From Sparassis latifolia (Eukaryota > Basidiomycota > Agaricomycetes > Polyporales > Sparassidaceae): a stretch of 64,000 bases of DNA. This document shows, in pieces, positions 1 through 18,275 of this stretch (the stretch's first letter is position 1; every line of letters begins with the position of its first letter). The stretch spans positions 1,798,001 to 1,862,000 of the forward strand of contig CM031559.1 of the NCBI GenBank assembly GCA_018466975.1. The letters run 5' to 3'. Under the pieces are notes generated by a model, which saw only the letters and a program-made list of their open reading frames with translations, did no database searches and had not been told where the DNA came from. The position numbers were made by a program, and so were the translations under genes.

Positions 1-2
1 AC

Positions 3-233
3 GGACAGAAGCAGTGGTACCGCACGTACGGTCTAGAGGTGAGTAGAACGCACCTTATACTGTGATGTTTGACAATGCATTGTTGATTTGTGCAGGACTG
101 GACGTTCGCCCCTGACGGTCTCATGCAGAAGCGCCAGATGAGTGGCAATGATGTTCCGCTCACTGAAGAAGAGCGATGGTTCAAGCCGGGCGTGGACATC
201 GAGGCCGTCGAGCTCACAGACAAGCACTATTAG
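3..233 (+). CDS. DUF1348 / SnoaL-like (NTF2-fold) protein, C-terminal part only
   Basis: This is the 3' end of a gene that begins before the window. Exon ..38 ends at a GTGAGT donor, the intron is 39-95 with a TGCAG acceptor, and the last exon is 96-233 ending in TAG. The visible residues run GQKQWYRTYGLE, DWTFAPDGLMQKRQ, then GNDVPLTEEERWF. The pattern of an aromatic-rich strand followed by GLMxxRxxxxNDVPI is the usual C-terminus of the DUF1348 family of small NTF2/SnoaL-like alpha+beta barrels. Their biochemical role is not established. The family assignment is from recalled conservation, since most of the domain lies outside the window. Confidence 0.7.
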
Positions 234-555
234 TGTAACAATATCGTCGTTAGATATCGCAGCGAGTCAGCATCGTGTTCCCACAAATGTACAGCTGCAA
301 GTTGCGCAGGAGGAAGCCGATCTTGAAATTTATATTCACTTATCCTCATTTATTCGTTGAGAACTATTTGTGAATTCCTGTGAAGGCCACGATAGGGATT
401 TAGCATGGGAACGGGTAGTCCGCAGTCTCGCACAAGAAAGACTCATTATTTTGTGAGTTATACGTGGGGTATACAAGCCTTGCATCCCTGACCGTGCTAG
501 GTGCGCATCTACTGTACGATCCCCTTTATTTAACGGTGGGATCGCATCGGAGGCC
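234..555. other. Intergenic, convergent 3' ends
   Basis: The stretch lies between the stop of the DUF1348 gene (+) and the stop of the AIM32-like gene (-). It should hold both 3' UTRs. I see no further gene, repeat or structured element in it. Confidence 0.5.
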
Positions 556-1474
556 TCATCCCTGCGCAGAGAACAACGCGAGCTGCTGGTCTTTGTCTAG
601 CCCCATGCGCCCTCGCCAGAACGGCGGGCAGAGTGGAGGCAGCTGGCCTTCGTGGGAGCCAGCACTTCCATGTCGCTCAAGGATCTCATCCAAGATACCA
701 GGGACGTCTACTGCTTGCACAGTACCCAACCTGCAAACCTCGGGCATCTTGTTATGAGTCTCGACAACAGGGTTAAAGCTGAAAGCGCATACCAATCACC
801 ATAAGGGAACACCAGGACATTCGCCGCGTACCTACTTAAAGATTGGCTGAACATCGCAGAAACAGAAAAGATGGGACTGACTTATGCCCGCCAACATGCC
901 CCACACATCCAACGCCGACCTCGTCCGCAATTCCGCGCCTCTCCACCTCCGCCTGCAGCGCCCGCGCAACCTCGCCCCCCGTCTCACCGCACCGGCAGTC
1001 GCGTGCGCCGTGCGTGCACACATATAGATGGAGGTCCGGCGCGCATCCACTAGGGCCCTGACCGGGCGCGTGCGCGCGCATCTGTGCTTCCACGGCGTCC
1101 AGGTTCCTGAGCGAGACCTCGGGCACGTCCAACCGTCGCTGGTCCGCAGTCCACACCGTCGCGGCGTACACCTCTGCTTCACCCTCGGCTGCGGCACCAG
1201 GGAGGCCCGCGTACGCATCACTCACGCGCTGCTCTGGCGACCACGAGAAGTTTACGAGGCCACCCCACTCGCGCGCCCGCATTGCGAGCGCACGATCCAG
1301 CGGCGACTTTGGCTTGGGTTCGAACGCGGACGGGGGACGATGAGTGTGCAAAAGGACATAGTTCCAATGTGGTCTAACCGTGCCCGCAATGGCTTGCTTT
1401 TGCGCTGAGGCGGTACCGAAGAACCGCAGCCCTCGTTTCAAGTTCGTGTGGGAGGAAGAGAGATGCCTGAACAT
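556..1474 (-). CDS. Sucrase/ferredoxin-like protein, AIM32-like (thioredoxin-fold, Fe-S type)
   Basis: Three exons on the minus strand, 882-1474, 793-831 and 556-730, give 268 residues. Introns are 832-881 (GTCAGT..TAG) and 731-792 (GTATGC..CAG). The start is the ATG at 1474, which opens a basic Ser/Arg-rich leader that looks like a mitochondrial targeting peptide; the frame is open further upstream but with no ATG. The diagnostic block is VCTHGARDCRCGETGG followed by GHVGGHK, then YAANVLVFPYGDW after the first intron, as expected for sucrase/ferredoxin-like (AIM32) proteins. The Cys pair and the conserved His resemble the cluster-ligand region of thioredoxin-like ferredoxins. The C-terminus is Pro/Arg-rich (PPLCPPFWRGRMG), also typical. 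Its enzymatic role is not known from sequence. The family call is strong; mitochondrial location is inferred from the leader. Confidence 0.85.
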
Positions 1475-1764
1475 AGTGGAATTGTTCAAAGACAGGTTGA
1501 AGAAGCTCTCAGCTGAGTGTAACTGTAAGGCACTCGTCCATGATGGAGCGGCGCCAAGTTGGAATATTTGGACCACAGACGATGCGCATGCATGCGAAGT
1601 GTGAATAGCGTACTACATCTTTACTTGTTGAGAAGCCAAGGGAAGAAAATCAGCCAAACATGGTGGTACAGACATGAGAGTTCGTGAAAGCGTGTCACGT
1701 CAGTCGTCCAAAATCAGATCTACGTGTCTAAGATGTCCGTTCGAGACCGAGTCCTCCACCGCAT

Positions 1765-8255
<6,491 letters not shown>

Positions 8256-9785
8256 TCAAGTCTATGCTTGTCAGTGAGATCGGTCCGGTAGAGGTTCGTC
8301 AGAGATGGCTGTTCATGCTCAATATGAACGTTGGGTGAGCGGTAGGGTCTCAGGTCTCAGACGGAGTCATGTATGTGGGTGCCGCAGGACTCGTCAACCA
8401 CTGCGGCACAGTGACAGAATTTCCGACCGTGAGGTTCTCCCCAGACTGCGGTCCTGATTCGGCCACCCGCCGCGTCATCACGCTGACTAACAAACTAGAT
8501 CCCAGCCTGCTGGCCACGGTCCTTGCCACGGGAAAAACAGAGTTGAGAAAGATACACCACGGAGGAAACAAAATAGGAACAGCCAGAGGATCCGCCTGTA
8601 CAGCAGGTAGAAGTGGAACGGCCGAAGAAGCTGCACTTCGATCATACAGCGGTGATTGAGTCTCCGGCGCCGTTCATGCAATGATGGCCCTACCGTCACG
8701 ATCAAGGCTGAAGCTCCATTAGATCACGCCCGAGTGATGTCCACCAGAAGTAGTATTTTGCAGCATTAATCCAGGTAAGGAACAGATTGCAGCAGTTGCG
8801 TAGCCATGCGCGTACAGGAAATATCACCTTAGTGGTGTGGCAACGACACTATGTGTGATTAATTTGGAAAGTCTCCTGCTTGTTTAAGTATCTCAAGATC
8901 ACGACTCGTAAGTTACAGTACTCCTTGCAGACACATTCAGTCCGACAAATTGCATATCAACTTATAAGCATACCCGGGAGTTACATGTCGTATGGCGATT
9001 CTAAACGCGGATTCGAGCTGCTAATGGCCGTGGGGAGTTGTGCACAGAGTGACAGACTTTACCGTCTTGCCTTTCTACGATTCTCGCGAACAAAAATGCA
9101 AGGGAAAGACACCGCTACAGGCGTAGAGTATCCACAGAATCTTGAAAATTCGACGTCTCAGTCATTTGTTTTTCTCGCCCGACATTTGCGCCCTCGCCGG
9201 TCCTATTCCACGTAGTACGTACCTCTTCACTGAGCGTAGAGAATATACCGTAAGATTCCCTTGTGTCACAGTGGGACCAGTTCTACCTATATTCCCGCGC
9301 AAACAGGTTGCAACTTGCAACGAGAGAATATTAACTTGGACCCTGGACAGTCTGTAGGGTGGGAATTTGCGGGAATCTACCAAGGTGTCAGATTGGTATC
9401 GGAAGAAGTTCGGAGACAAGAACACTCACTATATCGTCTACGATACTTGGCCGTTGTCTTTGCAAGAGGTATAGTTTGCCACTGCTCGGGGCCAGCCTTC
9501 AAAACATAAGGTTGTTAGGCCATCGGTGATGACTTACCGTAAGGCTGATGTAACGTTCTTCTATGACTTGCCGAAGACGTACAGAGAAGCCCACCCTTGC
9601 GGATATAAACTGGCGGGCTGACAGGTTCGGGACACTCTTCCTCTCCCTAGCGGAACCTTGTTCTGTTCAACAGAACTTTTCTGATCATCATCACATTCCT
9701 TTCCTCGTCTCACCCATAGCTTAAAAGTGCTTGCGTTACGTTCGTTTGCAACCACTTCGACCCTTTCTTGTTATTCGTATTTGCC
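8256..9785. other. Divergent intergenic region, ABC transporter / P450
   Basis: About 1.5 kb between the start codons of the ABC transporter (-) and the P450 (+), so it must hold both promoters. The open frames inside it are short, use non-ATG starts or lack splice-supported continuation, and match no family I recognise. No repeat or transposon terminus was seen. Confidence 0.5.
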
Positions 9786-11904
9786 ATGAGCGTCGTTCAA
9801 TTTGGCGTTGGTCTCGCTGTCGTTGTCTTTATATGGATTCAGTTGAGCAAGCCTAAAAACTCTTCTCTGCCGCCTGGTCCGAACCCACTGCCGGTGGTGG
9901 GCAATGTTGCCAACTTGACGGCGCACCAACTCTGGCTGAGGGCGACGCAATGGGCCAAAGAATACGGTGAGCGGCGTTTACGTTTGGCGGAGCGCGTTGA
10001 CTTAGCCGAGCTCAGGCAATGTCGTGTACCTCCACGTCTTCGGCCAAGGACTGGTTTTCTTAAACAGCTATGAAGCCGCCGTCGACCTGCTCGAGAAGCA
10101 GGGCTCGGTATACTCGGATAAACCTGGCCTCGTCATGTGTGGCGAGCTGTACGTCACTGCTGTTTGAGTCTGTAGTCGACTATGTCTAACCGTCATCGCG
10201 TCAGATGTGGCTGCGAGAACATGGTGCGCCACATCTGCGCAGATCGTCCGCAGTGATTTGACCCGCGCGTTTGACAGGTCGCATTCACGCGCTACGGCGA
10301 CAAGTCCCGCCGCCAGCGCAGGCTCATGCAGCAGGCGCTCGGCGTGAGCGCGGTCCGCACGTACCAGCCCTTGCTCGAGATTGAAACGGCTGCGCTGCTC
10401 AAGAGGCTCCTCGCCGATCCGCAGGACTACGTGGGCAATGTGCGCCGCTATGCGGGCGGCCTCACGCTGCTGGTCATGTATGGCTACCGCGCGAATTCGA
10501 AGGATGACCAGTTCCTCATGCTTGCGGACACTTGCGTTGACCTGTTGTCCAACCATATCGCGTCGGGCGGCGGGATCTGGCTCGTTGACATCTTCCCCTT
10601 CCGTGAGTCCCATCGTTTTCTACATGAGGTCGTGTGTCGACGTGTGCATTTACAGTGAAGCACCTTCCGCTATGGTTCCCTGGCGCCGGCTTCAAACGCA
10701 AGGCAATCGAGTGGAAGGCAAAGATGGAAGAGTTTGTTAACAGGCCATACGAGTTACTCAAGCAGCGCATGGTAACGCAAATAGTGTCCTTCAATTATTG
10801 ACATACTCACAGTTTGCAGAGAGAGGGAACAGCCGTCCCGTGCTTCTGTTCTACGCTCCTGGAGGAGCTGCAGGACAGAAACGACAAGGCCATCGATGCC
10901 CAGAAGGACTTTGACATTCGATGGACCGCGAACTCGATGTACTCTGGTCAGTTGTTGGGTTTCGGTTCCTTATCGTTTCTCACGTGTAGTTTTTGTGTTT
11001 CAGCGAGTATTGATACTGTGAGTTGAAGTAGTAATTTGTTTTCACAGAGCGCTAACCACCTTCCAGACAATCACCATGGTGATGCACTTCATCCGGGCGA
11101 TGGTTTTGCACCCTGAGGTACTCGTTAAGGTGCAGCAGGAGATGGATACAGTTGTTGGCCAGGGTCGCCTGCCGACCTTCAGCGATCGCGCGTCGCTGCC
11201 GTACCTGGAGTGCGTGATGAGCGAGTGTCTGCGCTGGGGCGCGCCCGTCCCGCTAGGTTAGTGACGCGTTGACAAAGAACGTAAGAGACTGAAGTGTCAG
11301 CAGGTCTTCCGCATCGTCTGACGGAGGATGACGTGTATCAGGGTATGCACATTCCGAAGGGATCACTGGTATGTTTCTAGAACTCTCCACAGCGCCCGTC
11401 CTGATCACAGTTCCGACAGGTGTTCGCTAATATCTGGTGAGTGTTCTTGCAATGTCGTGGGAACGTCCGTTGTCTGAATTTTGCAGGAATATGATGAGGA
11501 ATGAGGAGCTATACCCGGACGCGCAGGCGTTCAAGCCTGAGCGGTTCATGGAGGAGACTGACGAGCAAACGGCGAAGAGGCGCGATCCGCGCAACTTCGT
11601 GTTCGGGTTCGGGCGCCGTCGGTGCCCGGGCATGCACCTCATGGAGTCGTCGTTCTGGATCGTCATGGCGTCGATGATCGCGACGATGGACCTCGCGAAG
11701 GCGGTCGACGAGCACGGGAACGTTGTCGAGCCCGAGACTAGCTTCGACAACGCCGTCTTTAGGTATGTGTGCGTGTCAGTGTGTCTGCCGCCTGATACTG
11801 ATGCTACCGTGCTTGTCAGGATTCCGACTACGTTCAAGTGCGACATCCGCCCGCGCTCTGAGCAAGCGCTCAGGATCGTCCGACAGGCTGCGGATGCTGC
11901 GTGA
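9786..11904 (+). CDS. Cytochrome P450 monooxygenase (basidiomycete, ER-anchored)
   Basis: Twelve exons (9786-9966, 10016-10148, 10205-10223, 10278-10602, 10656-10771, 10820-10946, 11004-11017, 11067-11256, 11304-11368, 11420-11436, 11487-11762, 11820-11904) sum to 516 codons. The N-terminus has a membrane anchor (VGLAVVVFIWIQLS) and the Pro-rich hinge LPPGPNPLPVVGN. The I-helix motif is ASIDTT, partly coded by a 14-nt exon. The K-helix ExxR is ECLR, the PERF-region is PDAQAFKPERF, and the heme loop is FGFGRRRCPG with the Cys thiolate. All catalytic hallmarks are present and no frame is broken. Start chosen at ATG 9786; the frame is open a little upstream without ATG. The enzyme would oxidise a small lipophilic substrate with a P450 reductase at the ER. 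The substrate and CYP family number are not readable by eye. It lies head to head with the ABC exporter. Confidence 0.93.
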
Positions 11905-12661
11905 TTATCCCTCGACATTTACCTACGTGGGCCCAGTCGTGGACCATACTGTGGCGTAAATGGGGTGAGTTGTGGGGTGTATTCGTACTGTAGTAATAGG
12001 ATATCAGCAGACATCATCGGTTTAGCTCTTGACGTGCTCTCCATTATTTGCATCGCGCTTTCACTGTTCTCGATAATTGATATTCGTTGAGTTGGCTCGT
12101 CTTCCGAGTAAAATGTTGATGAGCATTGGCGGCGGCGAAGGTTCCGTGCATCCGACATTGGGGAATTGCTGCAGAATGCAGAGACACGTCATGATTCCGA
12201 CTTGCGCGCAATTGCGTGATTCCCGGTGCACGCATGTAAATTTCTGCAATGAACCCACTCACTCTCAAGCCTGCAGACTATTCTGAATACCAACAAACAA
12301 GTACTGTCAACTGCAGGTAGGAGAAGTGGTGAGGGTGTACAGTCTTCCACTGTCAGGTGGTCACCTTACTGTAAAGGCAATCACACTTCTTGTTTCGGCA
12401 ACATTCAGTCGCTCAGGCTTGGACCAGTCCTGGTCCCAGTTGTCTCGACTGCTAACTGGGATGTGATCGAGAAAGGCTGACTCACGGCGTCGCCGGCATG
12501 CTCAATTGTCCAAAAAGGGCATGTCAGGGCATCCGGCGAAATTTCGGCGGACTTAGAATTAGTTCCTCTCCTCGTCGTCTCAACCTCATCACGGCAAATG
12601 TCAGATATTTAGTTGTACTCTACCCATTTCACGGTCCTTCGTTTGCGCATTATCCTCAGGA
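11905..12661. other. Intergenic between P450 and C2H2 gene
   Basis: About 760 bp, holding the P450 3' end and the promoter of the downstream zinc-finger gene. The final stretch before 12662 is CT-rich, as is usual for fungal promoters. No coding sequence or repeat recognised. Confidence 0.45.
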
Positions 12662-14309
12662 ATGAGTGAGACGGCAGCGTCTGCACCGGTACGTAGGTCG
12701 TGGACAGCGAACTCGTCCGGCACTGAACTTGAGATAACGCAGAGTTATGAGGATGGTTTGTTGTCGTTGTCGTTGGCGGCCGCCAGTGCAACACCCATCG
12801 TCATATCTCGCGAGCCTTCGCAGGACAGCAGCTCCTTCATGCCTGGCAATTTCAACGGACCTAGCAGCTTGACCAGTGGAAGCAGCACGATAAAGCCGCA
12901 TCCTCTTCACAAGCACCGCAGGCTCTCTTCGACCGGCCAGGCAAGAAGGAGGTTGAGTGACGCGCGGGAGGCAACGAGCCGACCTTCGTGCGTCAGTTTC
13001 GCTCTCTGCTGCCATCGTATGCACATTTCTTTGTACATAGAGCCGTTACCATACAAACAGCGGCTGCTGCGCTGTCCTCGCTAGCCACGCTCTCACTCTC
13101 AGCGTCTCCTCCTCCACAGGGTATCTCTAAGACCTCCCCGTTCGTCTCTGTCCCTGGGCACGTCCAGTCAGCACCTTCGCAGCTTGTTCCAATAGCCCCC
13201 AACGGTACCGAGGTCGAAGCCCATGATGACGATTTGGACTTGGGAGACGCATTCGATTCTGGACAAGTCAAGACGGAGATTAACGGCCCCGGAATTAGCG
13301 TTACGAGTTCGAAGTCGGCCAATGGCAAGAAGAGAGGTACGATCTTCAAGTGTGAGAGTTGCTCTAAGGTGTACCGCCATCCATCTTGCCTGATCAAACA
13401 CCGTTGGGAACACTCGCCGCACTGGCGGGAGGCTTCGAAGTTTTTGCTCAGCAAGCATCAGCAGGTGCAGCTTCTAGAGGTACTTGTGTCTTCGCTGATT
13501 TCTGCGACTAGACTAGGCTGACACGTGCGCGCAGGCTGCAGCAATTCTTTCACACCTCTCTCCGTCTGCAAGAGGGGGGACTTCTTTACCAGAAGACCGC
13601 TCCTTATGGCCGTCCTACCTCTCCGGAGGTCTTCTCCCGCCGCCTAACACAGCCAACACTTCCAGTGGACCTGCCGCGAATCCTGCCTTGTTAACTTCTA
13701 GTTCCGTGCCCGCCAACTCAGTGCTCAGCTCATCTGTGCGTCCTTTGTCTGCGGGTTCGCGCCCACGCATGCACCACTACGCGATTTCGGATGCTGGCGG
13801 TATCACCCATTTCCGCCCTGGTGTGGTCGGTGTCCCCACGGGACCCAGTGCCTCACCTGAGCCCGAACATGTTTCCACAGGTCAGCGTTCCGTACCTGTC
13901 CCTGTCCCCAGAACGGACTCTGCCTATCGCGAACAAGGCATGGGATTCAGCTTCGTCAGTGGTCTTTCGGACGTGTGGAGCTCCCCGGTGTCGGTCGGCT
14001 TCGCACAGTCGTCGTTCCGGTCGTCGTCCGTGTCGATGTCGGCATCCGAGGTGGTGCAGTCGTACTCGGGATCGACTGGCGGGTGGTCTCTCCCACGTTC
14101 GTCTGTGCGCTCTGGCTCGCGCTCGCGCAGCGGGTCGGCGTCGGAGAGACTTCGTCGACGTGGACGGGGACGAGGAACTTGGCGGCCGCCGATTCGGGTT
14201 CACGTCGCGTTCGTGGAAGAGGGACGAGCCCTACTCGCGATCGGTCAGCGTCGGGCAGGATAAGATCGAGGAGGAGTGGGACGGCATGGAGATGGAGATG
14301 GAGATGTAG
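12662..14309 (+). CDS. C2H2 zinc-finger protein, Ser-rich, putative transcription regulator
   Basis: Exons 12662-12987, 13041-13479 and 13535 onward. Introns use GTGCGT..TAG and GTACTT..GCAG. The N-terminal 250 residues are Ser/Pro/Thr-rich and low complexity. A single C2H2 finger follows, FKCESCSKVYRHPSCLIKHRWEH (C-x2-C-x12-H-x3-H), directly trailed by the family tail SPHWREASKFLLSKHQQ. The C-terminal third is Ser/Arg-rich. In the frame carried from the finger the protein would end at 14263 with an Arg-rich tail. The next frame, ending at 14309, encodes a conserved-looking acidic tail (DVDGDEELGG, KRDEPYSRS, EEEWDGMEMEMEM). The switch falls near the GGG at about 14129-14133, where one base fewer would join them, so I give 14309 as the probable end. 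Nuclear DNA binding is inferred from the finger; no target is known. Confidence 0.8.
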
Positions 14310-14984
14310 GTTACGCGGATGTCTGATGCGACGAGATCCACGGGAGCAGACCAACGGTTAAGTTTACCGCGGATAATGTGTAGCATCGATGTGGGAGGTA
14401 TTCTGTAACATCATACTTATCTTCGTGCGACGCTTCGCTGTGTTTGAGCAGCAAGCAAGCGATGTATTGTGACCTCTTTCGTACAGCCATCTTGAAGTGT
14501 TGTACATTTACATGTGTATGCATCCGATTTGTTATATATATTACATTCCTGGATTGCAAGCACCAGTACTTACGGCGTTTCATATTACTGACAATTAATC
14601 ACTTGCGTATAATAGCTCGCAATCGGCGGATGCCGTCGATGGGCGTCGAAGCTATTGGCCTTAGATCCTAACAAGGACAAATATCTGTCCAGAGATAACT
14701 TCAAAGTCGGATAGATCATATACAAGATCGTTTGTGTATATCTGTCGAACCACACCTCCATCAGAATCCTTCCTCATGCATTCATACTAAAATCGGAGGG
14801 CTCTACCAGTAAAAGGTCGACTCCGGGCGACTTCCATCCCACAACTTGCGCGATCGTACTTATCCGCGGGCAGGTCTTCGCGAGCGCGATAACTGGTACC
14901 AAATCGTCAGTGCCGTTGGCACGAAACGCATTTGGCGCCAGGTTCAACCTTTGAGTTCGATTGCCGCGTCAAATCTGCAACCAG
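14310..14984. other. Intergenic, convergent 3' ends
   Basis: About 675 bp between the end of the zinc-finger gene (+) and the stop of the glycosidase gene (-). AT-rich in the middle (14500-14600), consistent with 3' UTRs. Nothing else recognised. Confidence 0.45.
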
Positions 14985-17300
14985 TTACATTGCTATATCG
15001 ATATTCTCAACGGTCACATTCCACCCGTTCGCTGGAAATCCGGGAGCCTTCGTTGTGCTGCCGTCCCATCCCCTTGCCATCATCGCTATGGCATAAAGAA
15101 GTCCGCCCGAACCCGGGAAATAAGGAGTCGGTACTTGGGCTCCCCCTGCAGGCATTCCGACATCGTCGAACTGATAATACGGATCTAGCAGCCACTCGAT
15201 GGCCTTCTCGGGGTCGCCATTGCGTGCTGCAGACATAGCGAGCATTGGGAAGTCCCATCTATTCGTACGTCGGTAATCAATACTGATCCGTAGAGTAGAT
15301 CCTAGCGGGACTTACCCCCAAAGATTACTAATGTTCCAGGTCGACCAAACCTTCTCCGCAGTCGCTTTCGCGATATCGACGCTCACGTTCAGCCCGGTTC
15401 CTGGCAGCCATCCATACAATCCGACCAGAGCAGGATGGCTATTCGTGTAGTTCGTCGTCGTCCAGAACTCGCTCTCGATCCCTTCATACACTGCGTACAG
15501 CCCGTTTTCGATTGGCAGAGGGGCCAGATGATCCTTCACGTCCGACCATGCAGCCGGTGCCTGCTCTCCTAGCCGCTCCATCCACGTTTGCGCCTTCTGC
15601 AATCCCAGCCGCCAGTAGGCCAGTTCAAAAGCGGGGTTCCGTGTTACGTTCGGAGCTGTGTCTTCGCTGACGATGTACATTGGCGGGCCCAGATCATAAA
15701 AACCAGTGCTACCATTGTATCGCGCATAGACCGCCATCCAATCTGCCGTCTGGTACACAACGTCGCGCCACTTCTCGAGCGTCTCTTGAGATTTTGTCGC
15801 TCGGTATTCATACTCAGCAAAAATCAATGGATGCGGCTGCTGCCAGATCAACAACTCGTTGATCTCTCCCGGCGCTGACCTGCCTGAAGGATCGGTCATT
15901 TTCGACCATCGAGCCCCGCGACTGTAGCCTTCTTGAACCTGTGCACGTTCTATCGACGTGTTAAGAAAGCGGGAGTACACGCTCAGGGACCTATTCAGAA
16001 GGTCCCAGTTGTTCCAGAGCGCCCAGTGGCAGCTGTGCCAGAAATACATCTCCATGTGAAATTTCCCGTACTGTCACAGGGTGAGATACACTCGCAGTAG
16101 AAATATGTGAATCACTCACCCATCCATCATCTACAAGACCCGACTGGAAAATTTGACTTTAGCTCTTCGATCAGAACGAAATGAACTGTTGCTCGCCTCC
16201 TGAGGTGGATTGATGCTGGCTTCGTTGACGCGCATCAAATATCGCGACAAGACAATTCTCCTCTGCAACTCGTCGGCGCGGGGATCCGATGACCCAGTGT
16301 ACACATCCACGAATCCATTGCTAGACCAATACTCCTCCCAGGTGTTTATTGATTCACCCACAACTTCTGCAACAGTAGAGACGGATGTGAACTGGCTGAG
16401 AGAATAGGAAATGACTATCGAGAATGTCGATGATATGTCTATGGGGATCACGCTGTACTCGTATGTAACAGAGGAATCCCGCGATATGTTGAACTTGTCG
16501 CCGCCTCCCATAGAGGTGAAGAATGTTGCATTAACCAGGGTGTGATTGATCTGTGCATCCACGTTTTGTCCCAGTCCAGATCCGGTCCGTAATAAAGTCG
16601 TGTGGTTGCTGGTTTCGTTGAAGTACCCGACGAATGGTGCTTGAAATTTCTGGGAACCATCATTCCAGGGAAAGTCTACGAAAAGAGTCAAGCGGCCTTG
16701 CAGTAACAGTTGCGACCGGATCTCAATGCCCACTGTACTGCTGCTCTGTGCGGAGTATGTTTTCACCTTCACGTCCTTGCCCTGCAACGAGAATTGACTT
16801 GTGATAGCGCCAGTCCATAGATCGAGCTCCTGAGAAATGTTGCCCAAATCATCCTCCGTAATATTCAGCATTTGCCCGTCCTCGGACCTGAACTGCAACC
16901 CAATCCGTCCGAGATTCACTCTGTTTGGGTTCGCGATCAGCCACTGTTGCGGAGCGGCGACCCCCCCGAACTCGTACTGCACGCCGTCCCAAACCATGCC
17001 GCGATACGCCGCGATATCCGCTGGGGTGACTCCTCTGGGAAGGCTGTCATTCTTCCATCCCCAGTCAGACATAATTGCCCAAGGCAGAAATGTTTGCAGC
17101 CCCGTTACATCTGCGCCGAATGCAAAGCAACCATTTCCGACTTGCATAGGCGTTGTCAGACTGGAGGCATTGCGCATCGGGTTATAGCGTGATACGATTT
17201 CGCGGCGGGGAATGGTGAACGTGAGAACCACGGACATGTACGTCAGAAACAGAAGCAGAAATACTCTGCTAGAGCTGTGGTATCGCATTGAACGGTGCAT
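14985..17300 (-). CDS. Secreted six-hairpin (alpha/alpha)6 glycosidase-like protein (GH95/GH65-like clan)
   Basis: Four exons, 16197-17300, 16120-16143, 15316-16070 and 14985-15258, give 718 residues. The ATG at 17300 starts a signal peptide with hydrophobic core FLLLFLTYMSVVLTF. The mature protein begins with NPMRNASSLTTPMQVGNG and FAFGADVTGLQTFLPW, the hallmark of fungal six-hairpin glycosidase-like proteins. The middle has FHMEMYFWHSCHWALWNNW, placed in the catalytic barrel of this group, and the end has PGSGGLLYAIAMMARGWDG. Many N-x-S/T sequons fit secretion. The second exon is only 24 nt. The first intron (16144-16196) has a GCGAGC donor instead of GT; joining there gives PPQE|SGLVDDGW, which the family requires. 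Activity on fucosylated or other plant or fungal glycans is possible but not proven by sequence. Confidence 0.82.
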
Positions 17301-18275
17301 GACGTTGGGAAGAGACCTCAAGGAAGTGATAGGTGTTCATTGGTGTGCTCACCTGCAGCTCCCTTATGACGCCCACGAATAGTCGCGGTCCGGGCGTTTG
17401 TCAGGTGATGTACAAATAGTATGAACCATTTGCTCCGGCGCGATCGTACGATGTCCGTAGGCGGGAGCGCAGGACTCAGTGCCTTGTATGGAATACTTCC
17501 TTAGGGAAGTGTGAGATGGTGGGCAATTCTTGAGCACCAGTTCCGGCATGAAGCTGTGTCGCATCATTCGGAAGATAACAGTGAAGCGGGAAAACAACTC
17601 GTACCGTGCTTCCAAGCGACACATCAGGAAAACCCCACTTTTCCTTAAAAGGACACTTAAATAACTTAAATGGACTTATGGTCCTTATTTAAGGACATAA
17701 GGACAAAAAGGGCCTAAGGCATATTCCCTGAGTGTCTGAAATTCGACTTATTTGAACACTTATGGCCTTAAATAAGGGTTGTCAAAAGTCTAAATAAGTC
17801 CATTAAGAGAAAGTTGGGTTTTCCTGATGCAGGTAAGGAACACTTGATAATAGAGATGGACAGTAGACTCATAGTATGCAATGCGAGAATCTCGTACGGA
17901 TTGGGCATCAGGAAAAATTCCCTTGGTTCTGTAGTAGAATATAGCCACAGTAGCATCAATACCTGCGTAGACACCCCTCCGAAATATAGCAATCCGTAGC
18001 TTCACATGCATCCACTGTAACCCGACATAGTGATTGTATCCTATGCCAGAGGCATGTAGCTGTGGTTATTCAGTAGTCGAGTAGTGCAAGGTAGCCATAT
18101 GTAGTGCAATATTTTTATGGCAAGTACCATACAGTATTTGTAGCTAGGGCTTCACACACTTGCAGATAATATAGAACACCAGCTTTCAAATGAATTGGGT
18201 ATTAATCGGGTATACAGTAGTGACATTAGTCTACTACTAGGCTCTAGTTAAAATGAACGACATCTTTCATGCAAT
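17301..18275. other. Glycosidase promoter region and left flank of the transposon island
   Basis: Holds the promoter of the glycosidase gene, then a palindromic repeat (17622-17829, listed separately), then about 450 bp of AT-rich sequence up to the stop of the DUF6532 gene. A second short CATCAGGAAAAA-like motif at about 17906 resembles the repeat terminus. No protein-coding gene seen. Confidence 0.4.
17622..17829. repeat. Palindromic MITE-like element, 208 bp
   Basis: The two ends are inverted copies: CATCAGGAAAACCCC-ACTTT on the left and the complement of CATCAGGAAAACCCA-ACTTT on the right. Inverted similarity continues inward, with CTTATTTAAGGACATAAG on the left matching CTTATTTAAGGCCATAAG read on the other strand from the right. 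No open reading frame lies within. This architecture fits a non-autonomous inverted-repeat DNA element. A target duplication is not convincing (at most CA). Confidence 0.65.

Noticed and set aside
464..757. Plus-strand open frame
   Set aside because: It is antisense to the last exon of the AIM32-like gene, whose protein is well conserved.
8369..8705. Small gene between the ABC transporter and P450
   Set aside because: Frames on both strands are similar in length, with no motif and no splice-supported extension.
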